From contig NZ_BAYX01000012.1 in the NCBI RefSeq assembly GCF_000696095.1, positions 1 through 64,000 of the forward strand: DNA of 64,000 nucleotides, written 5' to 3'. A model generated the notes under the pieces. It was not told where the DNA came from and searched no databases. It saw nothing but the letters and a program-made list of their open reading frames with translations. The position numbers were made by a program, and so were the translations under genes. How positions within the stretch are numbered: the stretch's first letter is position 1; every line of letters begins with the position of its first letter. The DNA comes from Rhizobium rhizogenes NBRC 13257 (GTDB lineage: Bacteria > Pseudomonadota > Alphaproteobacteria > Rhizobiales > Rhizobiaceae). Shown here one piece after another: positions 10,401 to 19,019 of the stretch.

Positions 10401-12566
10401 ACCGAGGCGCGCGGTGATGTCGGAGGGACGAAGATCGGCGGGCTGCACCGCCTGAAGCGCGCGAACATTCCGCCCGAAGACGGGATCGAGCTCGGCGGCA
10501 GCTACGGCCACAGCCAGCTTGGTACGAACCGGCCCGGAGAGATAGGCATCGGAGGTCTGCCAGGAGCCGTCCGCGGGATCCCGGAAGATCGCGTCGCCGA
10601 GTTCGTCGACGACCGCATCGGCATTTCTGTGCAGCAGCTCGGCGATATGCTCGATGTCGACGCGACCGCGTTCGTTAAGCACGACGGCCAGCGCGTCCGC
10701 GGCGCTGGTGATTTCCGGCGGGGCAGGGGGCGAGATCACACGCTCGGAAAAAATCGGACCCGGTTTCGCCGTATCGGTGTCGAGGTCGTAATCCTCGATC
10801 GAAGCGACCAACCAGCAATCGGGATCGTCGAGGAACGGCTGCAGGTTCGGACGGCGGTGCGTTTCGCGCATCTCGCCGGATTCCTCATCCTCGCGGATCG
10901 AGACCGTGGTGTGGTTGATCGGACCGAAATCGCGTACGAAGCTCGACCAGGCGATGCGCAAGCGAACCTGCAGATCCCGCCATGGCCGATCCTGTTCCTG
11001 GGCCTTCAGCACCTCGCGCACCGCATCGCGGATCAGAATCAGCTTCTTGATGATGCCGACGTGCTTTTCGGATAGGCCTTCCCCTGATCGCCCTTTTCGT
11101 ACGTTCACCGCCTGCGGAGATCCGCCGACCATCTGCATGAGACCGCGCTTGATGTCGATGAAGAAGCTTCCTTCCCTGATCTGTCGGTTTTCGGGCCGAA
11201 GATCGATGATCTCGCCGAGCTCATCCTCGAGGTCGATGTCGATCGCGGTTGCCTCGCCGTCATAGCGGCCTTCGGGAAGGAGCCGGATGGCCTGCAGCAG
11301 AGCCGCCTGCAGGTCTTCCTCGGCGCGCGGCCGGCAGGTGTAGGTTTCGCCAAAGGGTCCGGACGTGAGAGCATGATCACCGAGAACGAAACCGGGATGC
11401 CGTGCGAACCAGCGGTTGATGCGAATTGCGCCCTCGTCCTCGCTTTCGGGCCGCAGCTCCTCGAGATCGAGCCAGGCCAGATCGCTTGTCGGTTCACCGA
11501 CCTTGCGCTTGCGAAAGAAGAGAAGGTCGACCACGACATCCGTGCCGGCGTCCTGGCGGAAGCTACCCTCCGGCAATCGGATCGCCGCGATCAGGTCGGC
11601 GGTCTTGGCGATGTGCTCGCGCGCCGTCGGGTCCGCCTTGTCCATCGTCCCGGAACTGGTGACAAAGGCGGCGAGCGCGCCGGGTTTCAGCAGGTCGATC
11701 GAACGGGCGATGAAATAGTCGTGCAGCCGAAGCCCGAGCGAGCGATAAGTCCGGTCAGAGCGAACAATCCGATCGGAGAAGGGTGGATTGCCGATCGCGA
11801 GATCATAGATCGGCGCCAGATCGGTTCGCACAAAGTCGCCGTTGATGATCCGCGCCTTCGGCTGAAGCAGCTTGACGATGCGGGCGGTGACGGGATCGAG
11901 TTCGACGCCGGTGAGGAAGGTCCTGTCGCGAAGCGCCGCCGGCATGAGAGCTGGAAACAGGCCCGTACCGACACCGGGCTCGAGCACGCGGCCGCCACGC
12001 CAGCCCATGCGCTGCAAGCCCGACCAGATTGCCCGGATGATGAACTCCGGCGTGAAATGGGCATATTGCGTGCAGCGGGCGAGTGAGGTGTAGTCAGCAT
12101 CTGAAACAGCACTTTCGAGCGAGCCGCCGAGCTCACTCCAGCCCTTCCGGAAATCGAGCTCGCCAGGACGGCGGAACATCCCGTTCGCCAGTTCGCTCGC
12201 GCCGAAGCCGGTGAAGCGGACGAGTTGCGCCTGCTCCTTCGGAGTGGCTGGTCGATCCTGCTTCTCGATGTTGCTCGCGATCAGGATCGCCGCAACATTG
12301 ACGCGGGCGCGATCCTTCCAGGATGCGGCCAAGCCTCGATCCGCATCGTCGAGGTAGAAGTTGCACCGGTTGCCCTGCCGCCGGGGCACCGGATGTTCTA
12401 TCGTCGCGACCGGCAAGGCCGGCGCGGGAGAGGGCGGCGGCGGTTCGGGGTCGTCGTCATTGGCGGCGACCGTATCGAAGACGCCGAACGCTGTGACACC
12501 AAGGCCGAGGCCGGACGAGAGCGCGCTGCTGCCGAACACGTCGAGAGTGAAGGGATTGTTGCTCAT
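7458..12566 (-). CDS. DarB-like DNA methylase-helicase fusion (1702 aa)
   Basis: A very large protein joining an N6-adenine methyltransferase-like domain to an SNF2-type helicase. The SAM loop VLEPGVGTGLF is near residue 194 and the catalytic NPPFSDR at 260-266. The helicase Walker A (HAVGAGKTM) is near residue 895, the DEAQ-type Walker B (IIVDEAQEF) near 1053, and the C-terminal helicase motif VI (IEQREGRIVRQGNQ) near 1405. A Lys/Glu-rich coiled coil closes the protein. This architecture matches the large plasmid and phage proteins related to phage P1 DarB, which protects incoming DNA from restriction. With ArdC in the same block, an antirestriction role during transfer is likely. Full length, no frameshift seen. 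Confidence 0.85.
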   Translation of the reverse strand: MSNNPFTLDVFGSSALSSGLGLGVTAFGVFDTVAANDDDPEPPPPSPAPALPVATIEHPVPRRQGNRCNFYLDDADRGLAASWKDRARVNVAAILIASNIEKQDRPATPKEQAQLVRFTGFGASELANGMFRRPGELDFRKGWSELGGSLESAVSDADYTSLARCTQYAHFTPEFIIRAIWSGLQRMGWRGGRVLEPGVGTGLFPALMPAALRDRTFLTGVELDPVTARIVKLLQPKARIINGDFVRTDLAPIYDLAIGNPPFSDRIVRSDRTYRSLGLRLHDYFIARSIDLLKPGALAAFVTSSGTMDKADPTAREHIAKTADLIAAIRLPEGSFRQDAGTDVVVDLLFFRKRKVGEPTSDLAWLDLEELRPESEDEGAIRINRWFARHPGFVLGDHALTSGPFGETYTCRPRAEEDLQAALLQAIRLLPEGRYDGEATAIDIDLEDELGEIIDLRPENRQIREGSFFIDIKRGLMQMVGGSPQAVNVRKGRSGEGLSEKHVGIIKKLILIRDAVREVLKAQEQDRPWRDLQVRLRIAWSSFVRDFGPINHTTVSIREDEESGEMRETHRRPNLQPFLDDPDCWLVASIEDYDLDTDTAKPGPIFSERVISPPAPPEITSAADALAVVLNERGRVDIEHIAELLHRNADAVVDELGDAIFRDPADGSWQTSDAYLSGPVRTKLAVAVAAAELDPVFGRNVRALQAVQPADLRPSDITARLGAPWIPASDVVAFVKEMMGAEIRIHHMPELGSWTVEALQLGLTAAGTSEWGTSRRDAGELLADALNSRVPQIFDIFKDVGGERRVLNVVDTEAARDKLQKIRQAFQNWVWTDPDRIDRLARVYNDRFNNIAPRKFDGSHLKLPGTSGAFAPYGHQKRGIWRIISSGSTYLAHAVGAGKTMTMVAAIMEQRRLGLIAKAMLVVPGHCLAQAAREFLALYPNARILVADETNFTKDKRARFLSRAATATWDAIIITHSAFRFIAVPSAFEQQMIHDELELYEDLLTKVDSEDRVSRKRLERLKEGLQERLEGLATRKDDLLTIAEIGVDQIIVDEAQEFRKLSFPTNMSTLKGIDPNGSQRAWDLYVKSRYIETKNPGRALVLASGTPITNTLGEMFSIQRLLGHAALLERGLHEFDAWASCFGDTTTELEIQPSGKYKPVSRFASFVNVPELIAMFRAFADVVMPADLREYVKVPDISTGRRQILTAKPTPAFKAYQQILDARIKAIEMREGPAQPGDDILLSVITDGRHAAIDLRLVIPANDNEEANKLNLLVRNAFRIWKETSDDTYVRPDEKPYELPGAAQMTFSDLGTINVEKTRGFSAYRWIRDELVRLGVPSSEIAFMQDYKKTEAKQRLFADVRAGRVRFLIGSSDTMGTGVNAQLRLKALHHLDVPWLPSQIEQREGRIVRQGNQHDVVDIFAYATEGSLDASMWQNNERKARFIAAALSGDTSIRRLEDLGDGQANQFAMAKAIASGDERLMQKAGLEADIARLERLRAAHDDDQYAVRRQMRDAERDIEVSTRRIGEIGQDIGLLVPTAGDAFAIKVLGKDYDERKEAGRALMKEILTLLQLQQEGEVHLASIGGFDLAYDGERFGKGDGYRYATTLQRTGAAYEIDLAVTVTPLGAISRLEHALDGFEEERERYRHRLDEAHRRLASYRSREGGTFAFADELAEKRRQLRDVDDALATASAQNDDAPAEAA

Positions 12567-12685
12567 GAAATTTTCCTCGGGAAATGGCGAGCGTCATCAC
12601 CCCGCGGGAGCTACTTGCGGGACTGAAGGACACTCAGGGGGTTTGGGTTTGGTGGCCAAACGGGCCGGACTGGTCGCGAATTGCC

Positions 12686-13087
12686 TTAAGACTTCGCGAT
12701 CAGGCTGAGCTGCATCGAGTCTTGACGAAATACGATACGAAGGTGCGTCGCCTCCGGAGCAGCCGTCATCATGGCTTCCAGCTGTTCCGCATCGATGAAA
12801 TCGACGCCGTCGTCGCCGCCGAAGGTTCGGCGTTTGACGTCGAACCAGTCATCATTGGTGCGGGGATCGCATTCCTCGGCATAGACGACCAAAGGCTTGG
12901 TACCATCTGGCAATTTGCCGTTCGAGAGAAGGTAGACCCCATGGTCGCCGACGAGCCAGAGGCCCGGCTTTTCGTCCTTGCCAGGGCGCAGGCCGTAATA
13001 GGGATTGCGAAAGCCGCCATGGGCTTCCGCGTCGGCACGACCGCGGGCGATGACCTGGCGGACGGATGTGAGCGGGAAGGAAAGCAT
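12686..13087 (-). CDS. Plasmid protein, DUF3085-like
   Basis: A 133-residue protein with the segment GLWLVGDHGVYLLSNGKLP in its middle and an acidic strand-rich C-terminal half. I recall this pattern from the DUF3085 family of alphaproteobacterial plasmids, but cannot confirm. The start at 13087 is well fixed by AAGGAGGT eight bases upstream. It lies 12 bp after the next upstream gene (13100), in the same minus-strand operon as the methylase-helicase. Function unknown. Confidence 0.62.
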   Translation of the reverse strand: MLSFPLTSVRQVIARGRADAEAHGGFRNPYYGLRPGKDEKPGLWLVGDHGVYLLSNGKLPDGTKPLVVYAEECDPRTNDDWFDVKRRTFGGDDGVDFIDAEQLEAMMTAAPEATHLRIVFRQDSMQLSLIAKS

Positions 13088-13099
13088 GGTGTACCTCCT

Positions 13100-13705
13100 T
13101 CACGCGGCGATTGGCGAGGGGAGGTGGCGCAGCTGCACCGGCAGCTTGCCTGTGACCTCGTCGTCGGTCAGATCGTCCAGCAGTTTTACCGTGCGGCCCA
13201 TCTTGCTGCCGAAGAGCACGATTGTGCGCTTACCGCGCGCGGCTTCCTCCCAGCTATCGCCGGCAAAGCCACGATAGTCGTCCGCCGCGATGCTCCAGAT
13301 GTGTTCCAGGCGTTCCTCGCGCGTCATGGCGCGCACGGGCCGGCTCTCACGCTCGATGATTGCCACGCGCATGCGCTCGGCCGCTTGCCCGTCGGAGAGG
13401 TCGCAATAGCCATGAAAATGTCGAATGGCGCCATCGATCGGCAAGGCGAAGAACACTGATGTCACCGAACCAGTCAGAAACTCGCGCATTGCAAACATCG
13501 CGCCGCGGATCCAGAGCGGTGGCAGGATCTCGAACATATAGTCATGCTCGCCCTCGCCGATCTCAAACCATTCGCCGGCATAGAGCGGCGAGGCGTCACC
13601 CTCCCAACGGTTCGGACGCTGGGCGTGCCGGTCAAACATGCGGAACATTTGCTGGCGTGAGGCCACGCCCTGGAAAACCTTGCGGATTGTGGGAGAGGGA
13701 TTCAT
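13100..13705 (-). CDS. Plasmid protein, DUF1419-like
   Basis: The 201-residue product begins MNPSPTIRKVFQGVASRQQM and contains FDRHAQRPNRWEGDASPLYA and GEHDYMFEILPPLWIRGAMF, a pattern I associate with DUF1419 proteins of rhizobial plasmids (from memory). A charged C-terminal half follows. The start at 13705 has GGAGC upstream; the frame extends further back without protein-like sequence. No enzyme motif is visible. It sits between the Toprim gene and the DUF3085-like gene in one minus-strand run. Confidence 0.65.
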   Translation of the reverse strand: MNPSPTIRKVFQGVASRQQMFRMFDRHAQRPNRWEGDASPLYAGEWFEIGEGEHDYMFEILPPLWIRGAMFAMREFLTGSVTSVFFALPIDGAIRHFHGYCDLSDGQAAERMRVAIIERESRPVRAMTREERLEHIWSIAADDYRGFAGDSWEEAARGKRTIVLFGSKMGRTVKLLDDLTDDEVTGKLPVQLRHLPSPIAA

Positions 13706-13770
13706 CTGCGGCTCCTTCGGATGGTTTCGGACCGAAGCGCAGCACTGTCCTTCCGACCTTGCCATCCTCT

Positions 13771-14799
13771 TCAGTCCTTCATGACACCTTCCGGGCCGCC
13801 GGCATCGCGGCCGGCCGGGTCAAGGGCCGGCTCCGCCGGGCGAAGCTTCCCTTGACGCGGGCGGTGCGAATGCGGCACGCCGCCTTCCTTTCTTTCCCGT
13901 TTTTCTTTCTCCCTGATCTTCAGGGTCTCGTTCCAGTCCTCCTCGGGCGGGCGGAGCCTCGACCAGTCGCAGCCGGTTTCGTGAGCGAGCGCCCGCAACC
14001 GCTCGGCAAACATCTCTCCTTGGGGATTGGCGTCTGTCGCGGCGACGAGGAGAGCATCGGGCCGCGAGGCCAACTGCCGCAACGCCCCCTCCGTTGACGG
14101 CGACCATCCGCCGCCCGTGCTGAGATACAGCGTCCCGTCCCGCGGCCCCTCGATGGCGGCAAGGCTCATGGCGTCGATCGCAGCTTCAGTGACGGCCAGG
14201 CGCAACGCTGTCTCCGGCCCGAGACGGAAGAGAACCTTCGTTCCTCCGGAGGCAAAGCCCCGATACTCAGGCCCTCGCGCCTCCCAGCCGGTGACAATCC
14301 CGGCATGGTCCGTATGCGCCGCCCACATGCTGCAACATGGACCCTCCCGAAGGCGGTCCTGCCTGATCGCGGCGCGGAGCAAAGGGACCGGCAGGAAACG
14401 GTCCCCGTAGAGATAAGCCCATGTCGACGAGCCGGGCCACGGACGACGACGTCCTTGCCAACGCTCAGGTAGAGCGAGATCGAATCCTTGATCGTGCCTC
14501 GAAGGCAGCCATTCCGGCTCGGTGATCGCGAAACCGACGAGGTCGGCGACCCTCCCGGCGCCTTCGAGAAAGCCGACATGATCGAGATGCTCGACAAGTC
14601 CGAACACATCGCCTTTTGCATCACTCAACGGGTCGAACCATCCGCGCCCCTCATGGGTGACGATGATGATCTCGCTCCCTCGGCGAAACTTGACCGCCCG
14701 ACGGGTACTCTCCTTCGCATCGATGGCGAAGCCCGCATGCTCAAGAACGGCGGCACAACTCACCTGGTCGCGCAGCGCCTCTATATCCTTTCTGTTCAT
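13771..14799 (-). CDS. Toprim-domain (DUF3991-type) primase-like protein
   Basis: A 342-residue protein. The first 100 residues resemble the DUF3991 region (MNRKDIEALRDQVSCAAVLE; WFDPLSDAKGDVFGLVEHL), which is like a plasmid primase zinc-site module without clear Cys. The second half contains a Toprim-like fold: LAVTEAAIDAMSLAAIE (conserved Glu), then LLVAATDANPQGEMFAERL (D-x-N in place of the usual DxD). The tail is strongly basic and Pro-rich. A role in plasmid DNA replication or transfer is inferred. The start at 14799 precedes the tail of a frame that extends upstream. Confidence 0.75.
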   Translation of the reverse strand: MNRKDIEALRDQVSCAAVLEHAGFAIDAKESTRRAVKFRRGSEIIIVTHEGRGWFDPLSDAKGDVFGLVEHLDHVGFLEGAGRVADLVGFAITEPEWLPSRHDQGFDLALPERWQGRRRPWPGSSTWAYLYGDRFLPVPLLRAAIRQDRLREGPCCSMWAAHTDHAGIVTGWEARGPEYRGFASGGTKVLFRLGPETALRLAVTEAAIDAMSLAAIEGPRDGTLYLSTGGGWSPSTEGALRQLASRPDALLVAATDANPQGEMFAERLRALAHETGCDWSRLRPPEEDWNETLKIREKEKRERKEGGVPHSHRPRQGKLRPAEPALDPAGRDAGGPEGVMKD

Positions 14800-14975
14800 G
14801 CTTTTTCCTCTTTGCCTTCCTTGCCCGTCATTTCGCGGGCGCGCTTCCACCAGCCGCGAAGAGCAAAGGCGGCAAGGGCGCGGCTGACAATTGTCGGATC
14901 ATGCAATAACCGCCCGCGGCGCAGCCTCCCTTGCGGCCTGCCGCTCGCGAGCGGCAACCCGAACGGCAAAGCGGC

Positions 14976-15152
14976 TCAATGAGCCGGCCAAGGGAAGAAC
15001 TCGTGGACGATCTCGAGATCGTCGTCAGCGTCGATCTCGTCGGAAGGAAGCACGCCGTACTCGCCATCGACCGAGAAAAGGGTGACCGGGACCATCAGGT
15101 CGCGGGAGAGCTGGAAGGCGTGGGACTGAGCGAGGGAAAGATCGTGCGACAT
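14976..15152 (-). CDS. Small acidic protein (58 aa)
   Basis: Read directly from the minus strand: MSHDLSLAQSHAFQLSRDL, a Val/Phe strand pair, and then an acidic stretch (SDEIDADDDLEIVHEFF) ending WPAH. A strong GAAGGAG site stands ten bases before the ATG at 15152. The frame is compact and its composition is protein-like. It is the first gene of the minus-strand plasmid block, 176 bp upstream of the Toprim gene. The acidic nature would fit a DNA-mimic or partner protein, but that is speculation; I recognise no family. Confidence 0.55.
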   Translation of the reverse strand: MSHDLSLAQSHAFQLSRDLMVPVTLFSVDGEYGVLPSDEIDADDDLEIVHEFFPWPAH

Positions 15153-15445
15153 GTGAGAGGCTCCTTCGGGAGCGGGCCAATCCCGCTCGATGGCTCCTCA
15201 AAAGGCCCGACGGCGGGCGCGATCACCGCGAGGCGAAGCCGAAGCGGCCGCAGCTTGCTAGTGGACCCTTTACGGGTTGATCGTGGAAGATCCGGCGCCG
15301 GGCTAGGACGCCATCACAAAAGAGCGGGATTGGGCTGCTTCCGCTGGAGATAAAGGATCCACGCACGCCTATCGAATCTGCAGCAGTTTCCCGCCGCCCC
15401 AGCACCTACGATCGTTTCCGCCTTCGCTACCGCTCGACCGGAAAC

Positions 15446-16393
15446 TCAGCGCATCCGGACCGTTTCCGAAGGCGTTTCGCCGAAAGCTTGATAATAGGCC
15501 GCCGCGAACCGCCCCATGTGGGTGAACCCTGCATTGCGTGCAACGTCAGCAATCGATCGGGAGCCACGATCGCCGATGAGAGCTCTACGGGCAGCTTCGA
15601 GGCGAATCGCTCTGAGATAGCCCAAAGGCGTGGTGCCTTTGAACCGTTGGAAGGCCCCCTGCAATGCCCTGACGCTCGTACCGGTCTCGGCTGCGATCAG
15701 GGCGACCGTGATGGATTGGGCCAGGTTTGCATGCAGGTAGTCGATGGCGCGTTTCACATGCCATGGGACAGCGGGCGAGACCGACTGTTCCAGTCGCGGC
15801 ATGTAGCTGTTAGGAGCGACCTCCAAAAGTGCGATCATCGTCGCCTGAAACAGCCGCTCGATGGCAGCCGGTGACAGTCGATCTGCTTCTGAAAGATTGA
15901 GGCAACTCCAGACAAGATGGCCGAGCGCCGCCAACCGCAATCCTTTCTCGGAAGTCAGATCGACAATACGATCGAATTCGAGATCCGTCGTGACGGGACC
16001 ATCCAGCAGTTCACTCACTTGCTGGACCATTGCCGCCTTTTCGAAGGACAAGCCGATATAGCTGGAATGTTCATGAGGAGTCAGCTCGTCGAAGTGCGCA
16101 AGATCTTCCAGAAAACCTGTTGCTCGGGTGGACAGGAAACGCGGCGAACCGGAACGCATCTCCGATGCACTCGAGGAGGGCAGGTAAAGAACGAATGCAT
16201 CGGGCGCGTCATCGAAGCCAAGTTTCAGGGCTGAACGGCACTTTCCCTTCCAGGCGCTGAAACGGCCGAGGATGTAGTGTGTATCTCCTGCGGAACACAC
16301 GTGGTCGCGGTCCAGCGGACCCGCCGGGCCGGCTTGCACCATGTCACCGTGTTGGAGTGCAGTATGATGCAATAGAACTCTCCAAATCTTCAA
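15446..16393 (-). CDS. AraC/XylS-family transcriptional regulator
   Basis: A 315-residue regulator with an N-terminal AraC-binding-like sensor domain and a C-terminal pair of HTH motifs: HVKRAIDYLHANLAQSITVA, ETGTSVRALQGAFQRFKGTTP, and IADVARNAGFTHMGRFAAAY before the FGETPSE signature. The start is uncertain: the frame opens with a TTG at 16393 without a good ribosome site, and an ATG at 16342 is possible, so the sensor domain may be slightly shorter. It stands alone, with the minus-strand XRE pseudogene ending 30 bp upstream of its first codon. Its target is not shown; the metabolic regulon to its right is a candidate only by proximity. Confidence 0.85.
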   Translation of the reverse strand: MKIWRVLLHHTALQHGDMVQAGPAGPLDRDHVCSAGDTHYILGRFSAWKGKCRSALKLGFDDAPDAFVLYLPSSSASEMRSGSPRFLSTRATGFLEDLAHFDELTPHEHSSYIGLSFEKAAMVQQVSELLDGPVTTDLEFDRIVDLTSEKGLRLAALGHLVWSCLNLSEADRLSPAAIERLFQATMIALLEVAPNSYMPRLEQSVSPAVPWHVKRAIDYLHANLAQSITVALIAAETGTSVRALQGAFQRFKGTTPLGYLRAIRLEAARRALIGDRGSRSIADVARNAGFTHMGRFAAAYYQAFGETPSETVRMR

Positions 16394-16422
16394 GCTCGCG
16401 GCGAAACAGGATCGACCCGAAC

Positions 16423-16832
16423 CTATACGTCCCCCCGGGGACCGTTCACTGCCGTCGCAGCCATTGCCTTGACGAGGGATATGACCTGCCGGCGAACCGC
16501 AGGTTCCGCAATCCTGGCGAATGCGCCCTTGAGATCCCTGCCTTCGTCGGATTGGAGGAAGGCGCCCAGTCCTGTTTCCGCGGTGGAACCTCTCAGCCTT
16601 TTAGCTTGTCCGTCTCGGGTCTCGGAATTGAAGAAGGACGACGCCGGCACGCCCGGCACATTCGCGACGTTGGGCAACCGGCTCCCGCCGACGCGGTTCA
16701 TGCCCTTTTCGTATTTCTGGACCTGCTGGAACGTCACGCCCAAAGCCTCGGCAAGCTTGGCCTTGTGCGGATCCTTGCCCCGACCTCGACATCGATCGGG
16801 CTCGGTGTTTTGGTCGCATTCTGATTTTTCAC
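16423..16832 (-). pseudogene. XRE-family regulator with deleted HTH and frameshift
   Basis: From GTG at 16832 the minus strand reads VKNQNATKTPSPIDVEVGAR then IR, the usual start of a rhizobial XRE regulator. The part that should carry the first helices (an RRKMLGMSQ-like segment) is missing. After that the frame shifts, and KLAEALGVTFQQVQKYEKG continues in another frame to a normal-looking C-terminus ending at 16423. The downstream frame alone (MGVTFQQVQ..., 106 aa) lacks half the HTH. The defect looks like a small internal deletion that removed roughly ten codons and shifted the frame. It is therefore probably not a working DNA-binding protein. Confidence 0.7.
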
Positions 16833-16906
16833 ATGATTGGTCAATTCATCGCCATACCTGTCGTTGAAGGATCGTGGGTTTGCTGATCGCCATCCTGCGG
16901 CCAACG

Positions 16907-17107
16907 TCAGTCGGGCTTCGAAAGGCTTGCCTTTTCGAGAGCCTCCTGCATCGTGCTTGCCTCGAGTGCGACAAGCGCTTGCTCGAGAAATCCTTCAATT
17001 TCGATGACGCTCCTGCCCTGGAGCAGGGCGATTTCATCAACAGTCTTTCCCATCGACACCCATCGAAGGCAGGTCTTTTCGATGGGCGAAAGCATCCAAT
17101 GTTCCAT
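16907..17107 (-). CDS. Small LuxR-like HTH protein, copy A (66 aa)
   Basis: The protein MEHWMLSPIEKTCLRWVSMG continues into a LuxR-type helix-turn-helix (KTVDEIALLQGRSVIEIEGF) and a short C-terminal helix (TMQEALEKASL). It is only the DNA-binding part with no sensor domain. An in-frame TTG at 17149 would add 14 residues. The same family appears at 60000-60200 and as a remnant at 54236-54379. It lies between the XRE pseudogene and tpiA. What it regulates is unknown. Confidence 0.65.
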   Translation of the reverse strand: MEHWMLSPIEKTCLRWVSMGKTVDEIALLQGRSVIEIEGFLEQALVALEASTMQEALEKASLSKPD

Positions 17108-17210
17108 GACCAACCTGCTTTCGTTGGTGTTTATTTCATCCTCGAGCAATAGGGCGAACGATCCGCCCTATTGGTTTGTCTCGGGCTTCTGCAACAGACG
17201 GGCGGGTGGC

Positions 17211-17963
17211 CTATGTCCCGGTCGCCTCGCAGATCCGAAGAAAGCTCGCGGCGCGCAGGCTTGCGCCGCCGACCAGAACACCGTCGACGTTTTCAAGAGC
17301 AAGAATCTCGGCCGAATTCTCAGGCTTGACTGATCCACCGTAGAGGATCCGCAGCTGAGCACCGACCGATCCATAGGCATCGATCAGACTGGATCGGATG
17401 CAGGTATGAGCGGCAAGGATTTCGCCTTGGTCCGGCACGCGTCCGGTCCCGATCGACCAGACCGGCTCATAGGCGATGACCAAGGCGGTTTCGTTTAACG
17501 CGGCGGGCAGGCAATCCTGCAGCTGGCTTTTTAGGACGGCGAGGGTCTCCTGGCGGAGATGCTCCGCTTCCGTCTCGCCCACGCAAATCACGGGGATCAA
17601 GCCGGCGCTGAGCGCGATCTCGGCCTTGCGCCTGACGATCGCATCCGTCTCGCACTGATACTGCCGCCGCTCGGAATGACCTAGTATGACGATGCGGGCG
17701 CGGCAGTCGGCGATCATGCGGGCGGATATGTCGCCGGTGTAAGCGCCACCTTCCTGAGCGCTGCAATCCTGGGCGCCGAGAAGAATCCGGCTTCCGGCGG
17801 TTATCCTCACGGCGGATTGCAGAAGCGTTGCCGGAGGACATATAGCCACGTCTGCACTCAGTTCACCGATGTTCCATGCGACCTCTTCGATCTCGGAGAG
17901 ATCGGCCGTAAGTCCGTTCATTTTCCAGTTGCCGACGATGAGCCGGCGGGGAGAGTTGCTCAA
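17211..17963 (-). CDS. tpiA: Triose-phosphate isomerase
   Basis: Interconverts dihydroxyacetone phosphate and glyceraldehyde 3-phosphate. The catalytic set is present: Lys14 in GNWKMN, His in ILGHSERR near residue 97, Glu in AYEPVWSIGTG near 168, and the phosphate-binding LYGGSVKPENS and VDGVLVGGASL loops. The length of 250 residues is normal. The start at 17963 is TTG with a GGGGG-type site upstream. It is the last gene of the minus-strand run fbp-fba-tpiA. The context suggests it serves glycerol-derived DHAP from GlpD in the same regulon, and it is probably a second copy beside a chromosomal housekeeping enzyme. Confidence 0.95.
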   Translation of the reverse strand: MSNSPRRLIVGNWKMNGLTADLSEIEEVAWNIGELSADVAICPPATLLQSAVRITAGSRILLGAQDCSAQEGGAYTGDISARMIADCRARIVILGHSERRQYQCETDAIVRRKAEIALSAGLIPVICVGETEAEHLRQETLAVLKSQLQDCLPAALNETALVIAYEPVWSIGTGRVPDQGEILAAHTCIRSSLIDAYGSVGAQLRILYGGSVKPENSAEILALENVDGVLVGGASLRAASFLRICEATGT

Positions 17964-17978
17964 GGTCTTACCCCCAAA

Positions 17979-19019
17979 TTAGTGGCTATAGCGCTTCGCC
18001 ATCTCGGCGAGCGGCAGGGGTTTGATGCCGGAGGCATGTCCGGCGGCGCCGAACTGCTCGTATCGGTCGCTACAGACCGCTGCCATCGCCTCGATGCCTG
18101 GGGCGAGGTATTTGCGGGGATCGAACTCGCCAGGATGAAGGGCAAAGACGCGGCGGATCGCTCCCGTAAACGCCAATCTGAGGTCCGTGTCGACATTCAC
18201 CTTCCGAACGCCGTGTCGGATGCCTTCCTGGATTTCTTCGACCGGAACGCCATAGGTTGGTTTCACGTCGCCACCATGCGCGTTGATCAGTTCCTGGAGT
18301 TCCGCCGGCACCGACGACGACCCATGCATGACGAGATGGGTATCGGGCAGACGGACGTGGATCTCCTTCAGGCGCTTGATGGAAAGGATGTCACCGTCCG
18401 GTTTGCGGGAGAATTTGTAAGCGCCGTGCGACGTGCCGATGGCGATGGCGAGAGCATCCACGTTTGTCAAGCGTACGAATTCGGCGGCCTCTTCGGGATC
18501 CGTCAGCAGCATGTCGCGGCTGAGCTCGCCGTCAAAGCCATGTCCGTCCTCCGCTTCGCCGCGTCCGCTTTCCAACGAGCCGAGATGGCCGATCTCGCCT
18601 TCGACCGACACGCCGACGAGGTGCGCCATTTCCGACACCTTGGAGGTGACGGCGACGTTGTCATCGAAGCTGAGAGGCGTGCGGCCATCTTCCGAGAGGG
18701 ATCCATCCATCATCACGGAGGAGAAACCTGCAAGAATAGCCGACATACAGGTCGACGCCGAATTCCCGTGGTCCTGATGCATGCACACTGGGATGTGCGG
18801 ATACATCTCGATTGCGGCGCGGATCAGATGCGACAGCGTCGCGTCGCCTGCGAAAGCACGAGCGCCGCGGCTTGCCTGCATGATCACCGGGCTGTCGGTG
18901 CGGGCCGCAGCCTTCATGATGGCAAGCATCTGTTCCATGTTGTTCACGTTGAAAGCCGGGATGGCGTAGCCATTCTCGGCGGCATGGTCGAGCAATTGAC
19001 GAAGGGTGATGAGAGCCAT
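17979..19019 (-). CDS. fba: Class II fructose-bisphosphate aldolase
   Basis: Condenses DHAP and glyceraldehyde 3-phosphate to fructose 1,6-bisphosphate in the gluconeogenic direction. The zinc and substrate motifs are seen: [10 protein letters not shown] at the N-terminus, [10 protein letters not shown] (zinc His), [37 protein letters not shown] and [11 protein letters not shown], then [15 protein letters not shown]. At 346 residues it is the CbbA-like type. Its ATG abuts the TAA of fbp with no gap, so translation is likely coupled. It lies 15 bp before tpiA. Confidence 0.95.
   Translation of the reverse strand: MALITLRQLLDHAAENGYAIPAFNVNNMEQMLAIMKAAARTDSPVIMQASRGARAFAGDATLSHLIRAAIEMYPHIPVCMHQDHGNSASTCMSAILAGFSSVMMDGSLSEDGRTPLSFDDNVAVTSKVSEMAHLVGVSVEGEIGHLGSLESGRGEAEDGHGFDGELSRDMLLTDPEEAAEFVRLTNVDALAIAIGTSHGAYKFSRKPDGDILSIKRLKEIHVRLPDTHLVMHGSSSVPAELQELINAHGGDVKPTYGVPVEEIQEGIRHGVRKVNVDTDLRLAFTGAIRRVFALHPGEFDPRKYLAPGIEAMAAVCSDRYEQFGAAGHASGIKPLPLAEMAKRYSH

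Noticed and set aside
12584-13459. 291-codon plus-strand frame
   Set aside because: It is antisense to two minus-strand plasmid genes that have good ribosome sites.
16601-16819. Alternative 72-codon minus frame over the XRE region
   Set aside because: It reads the shifted frame of the broken regulator and has no protein-like pattern of its own.
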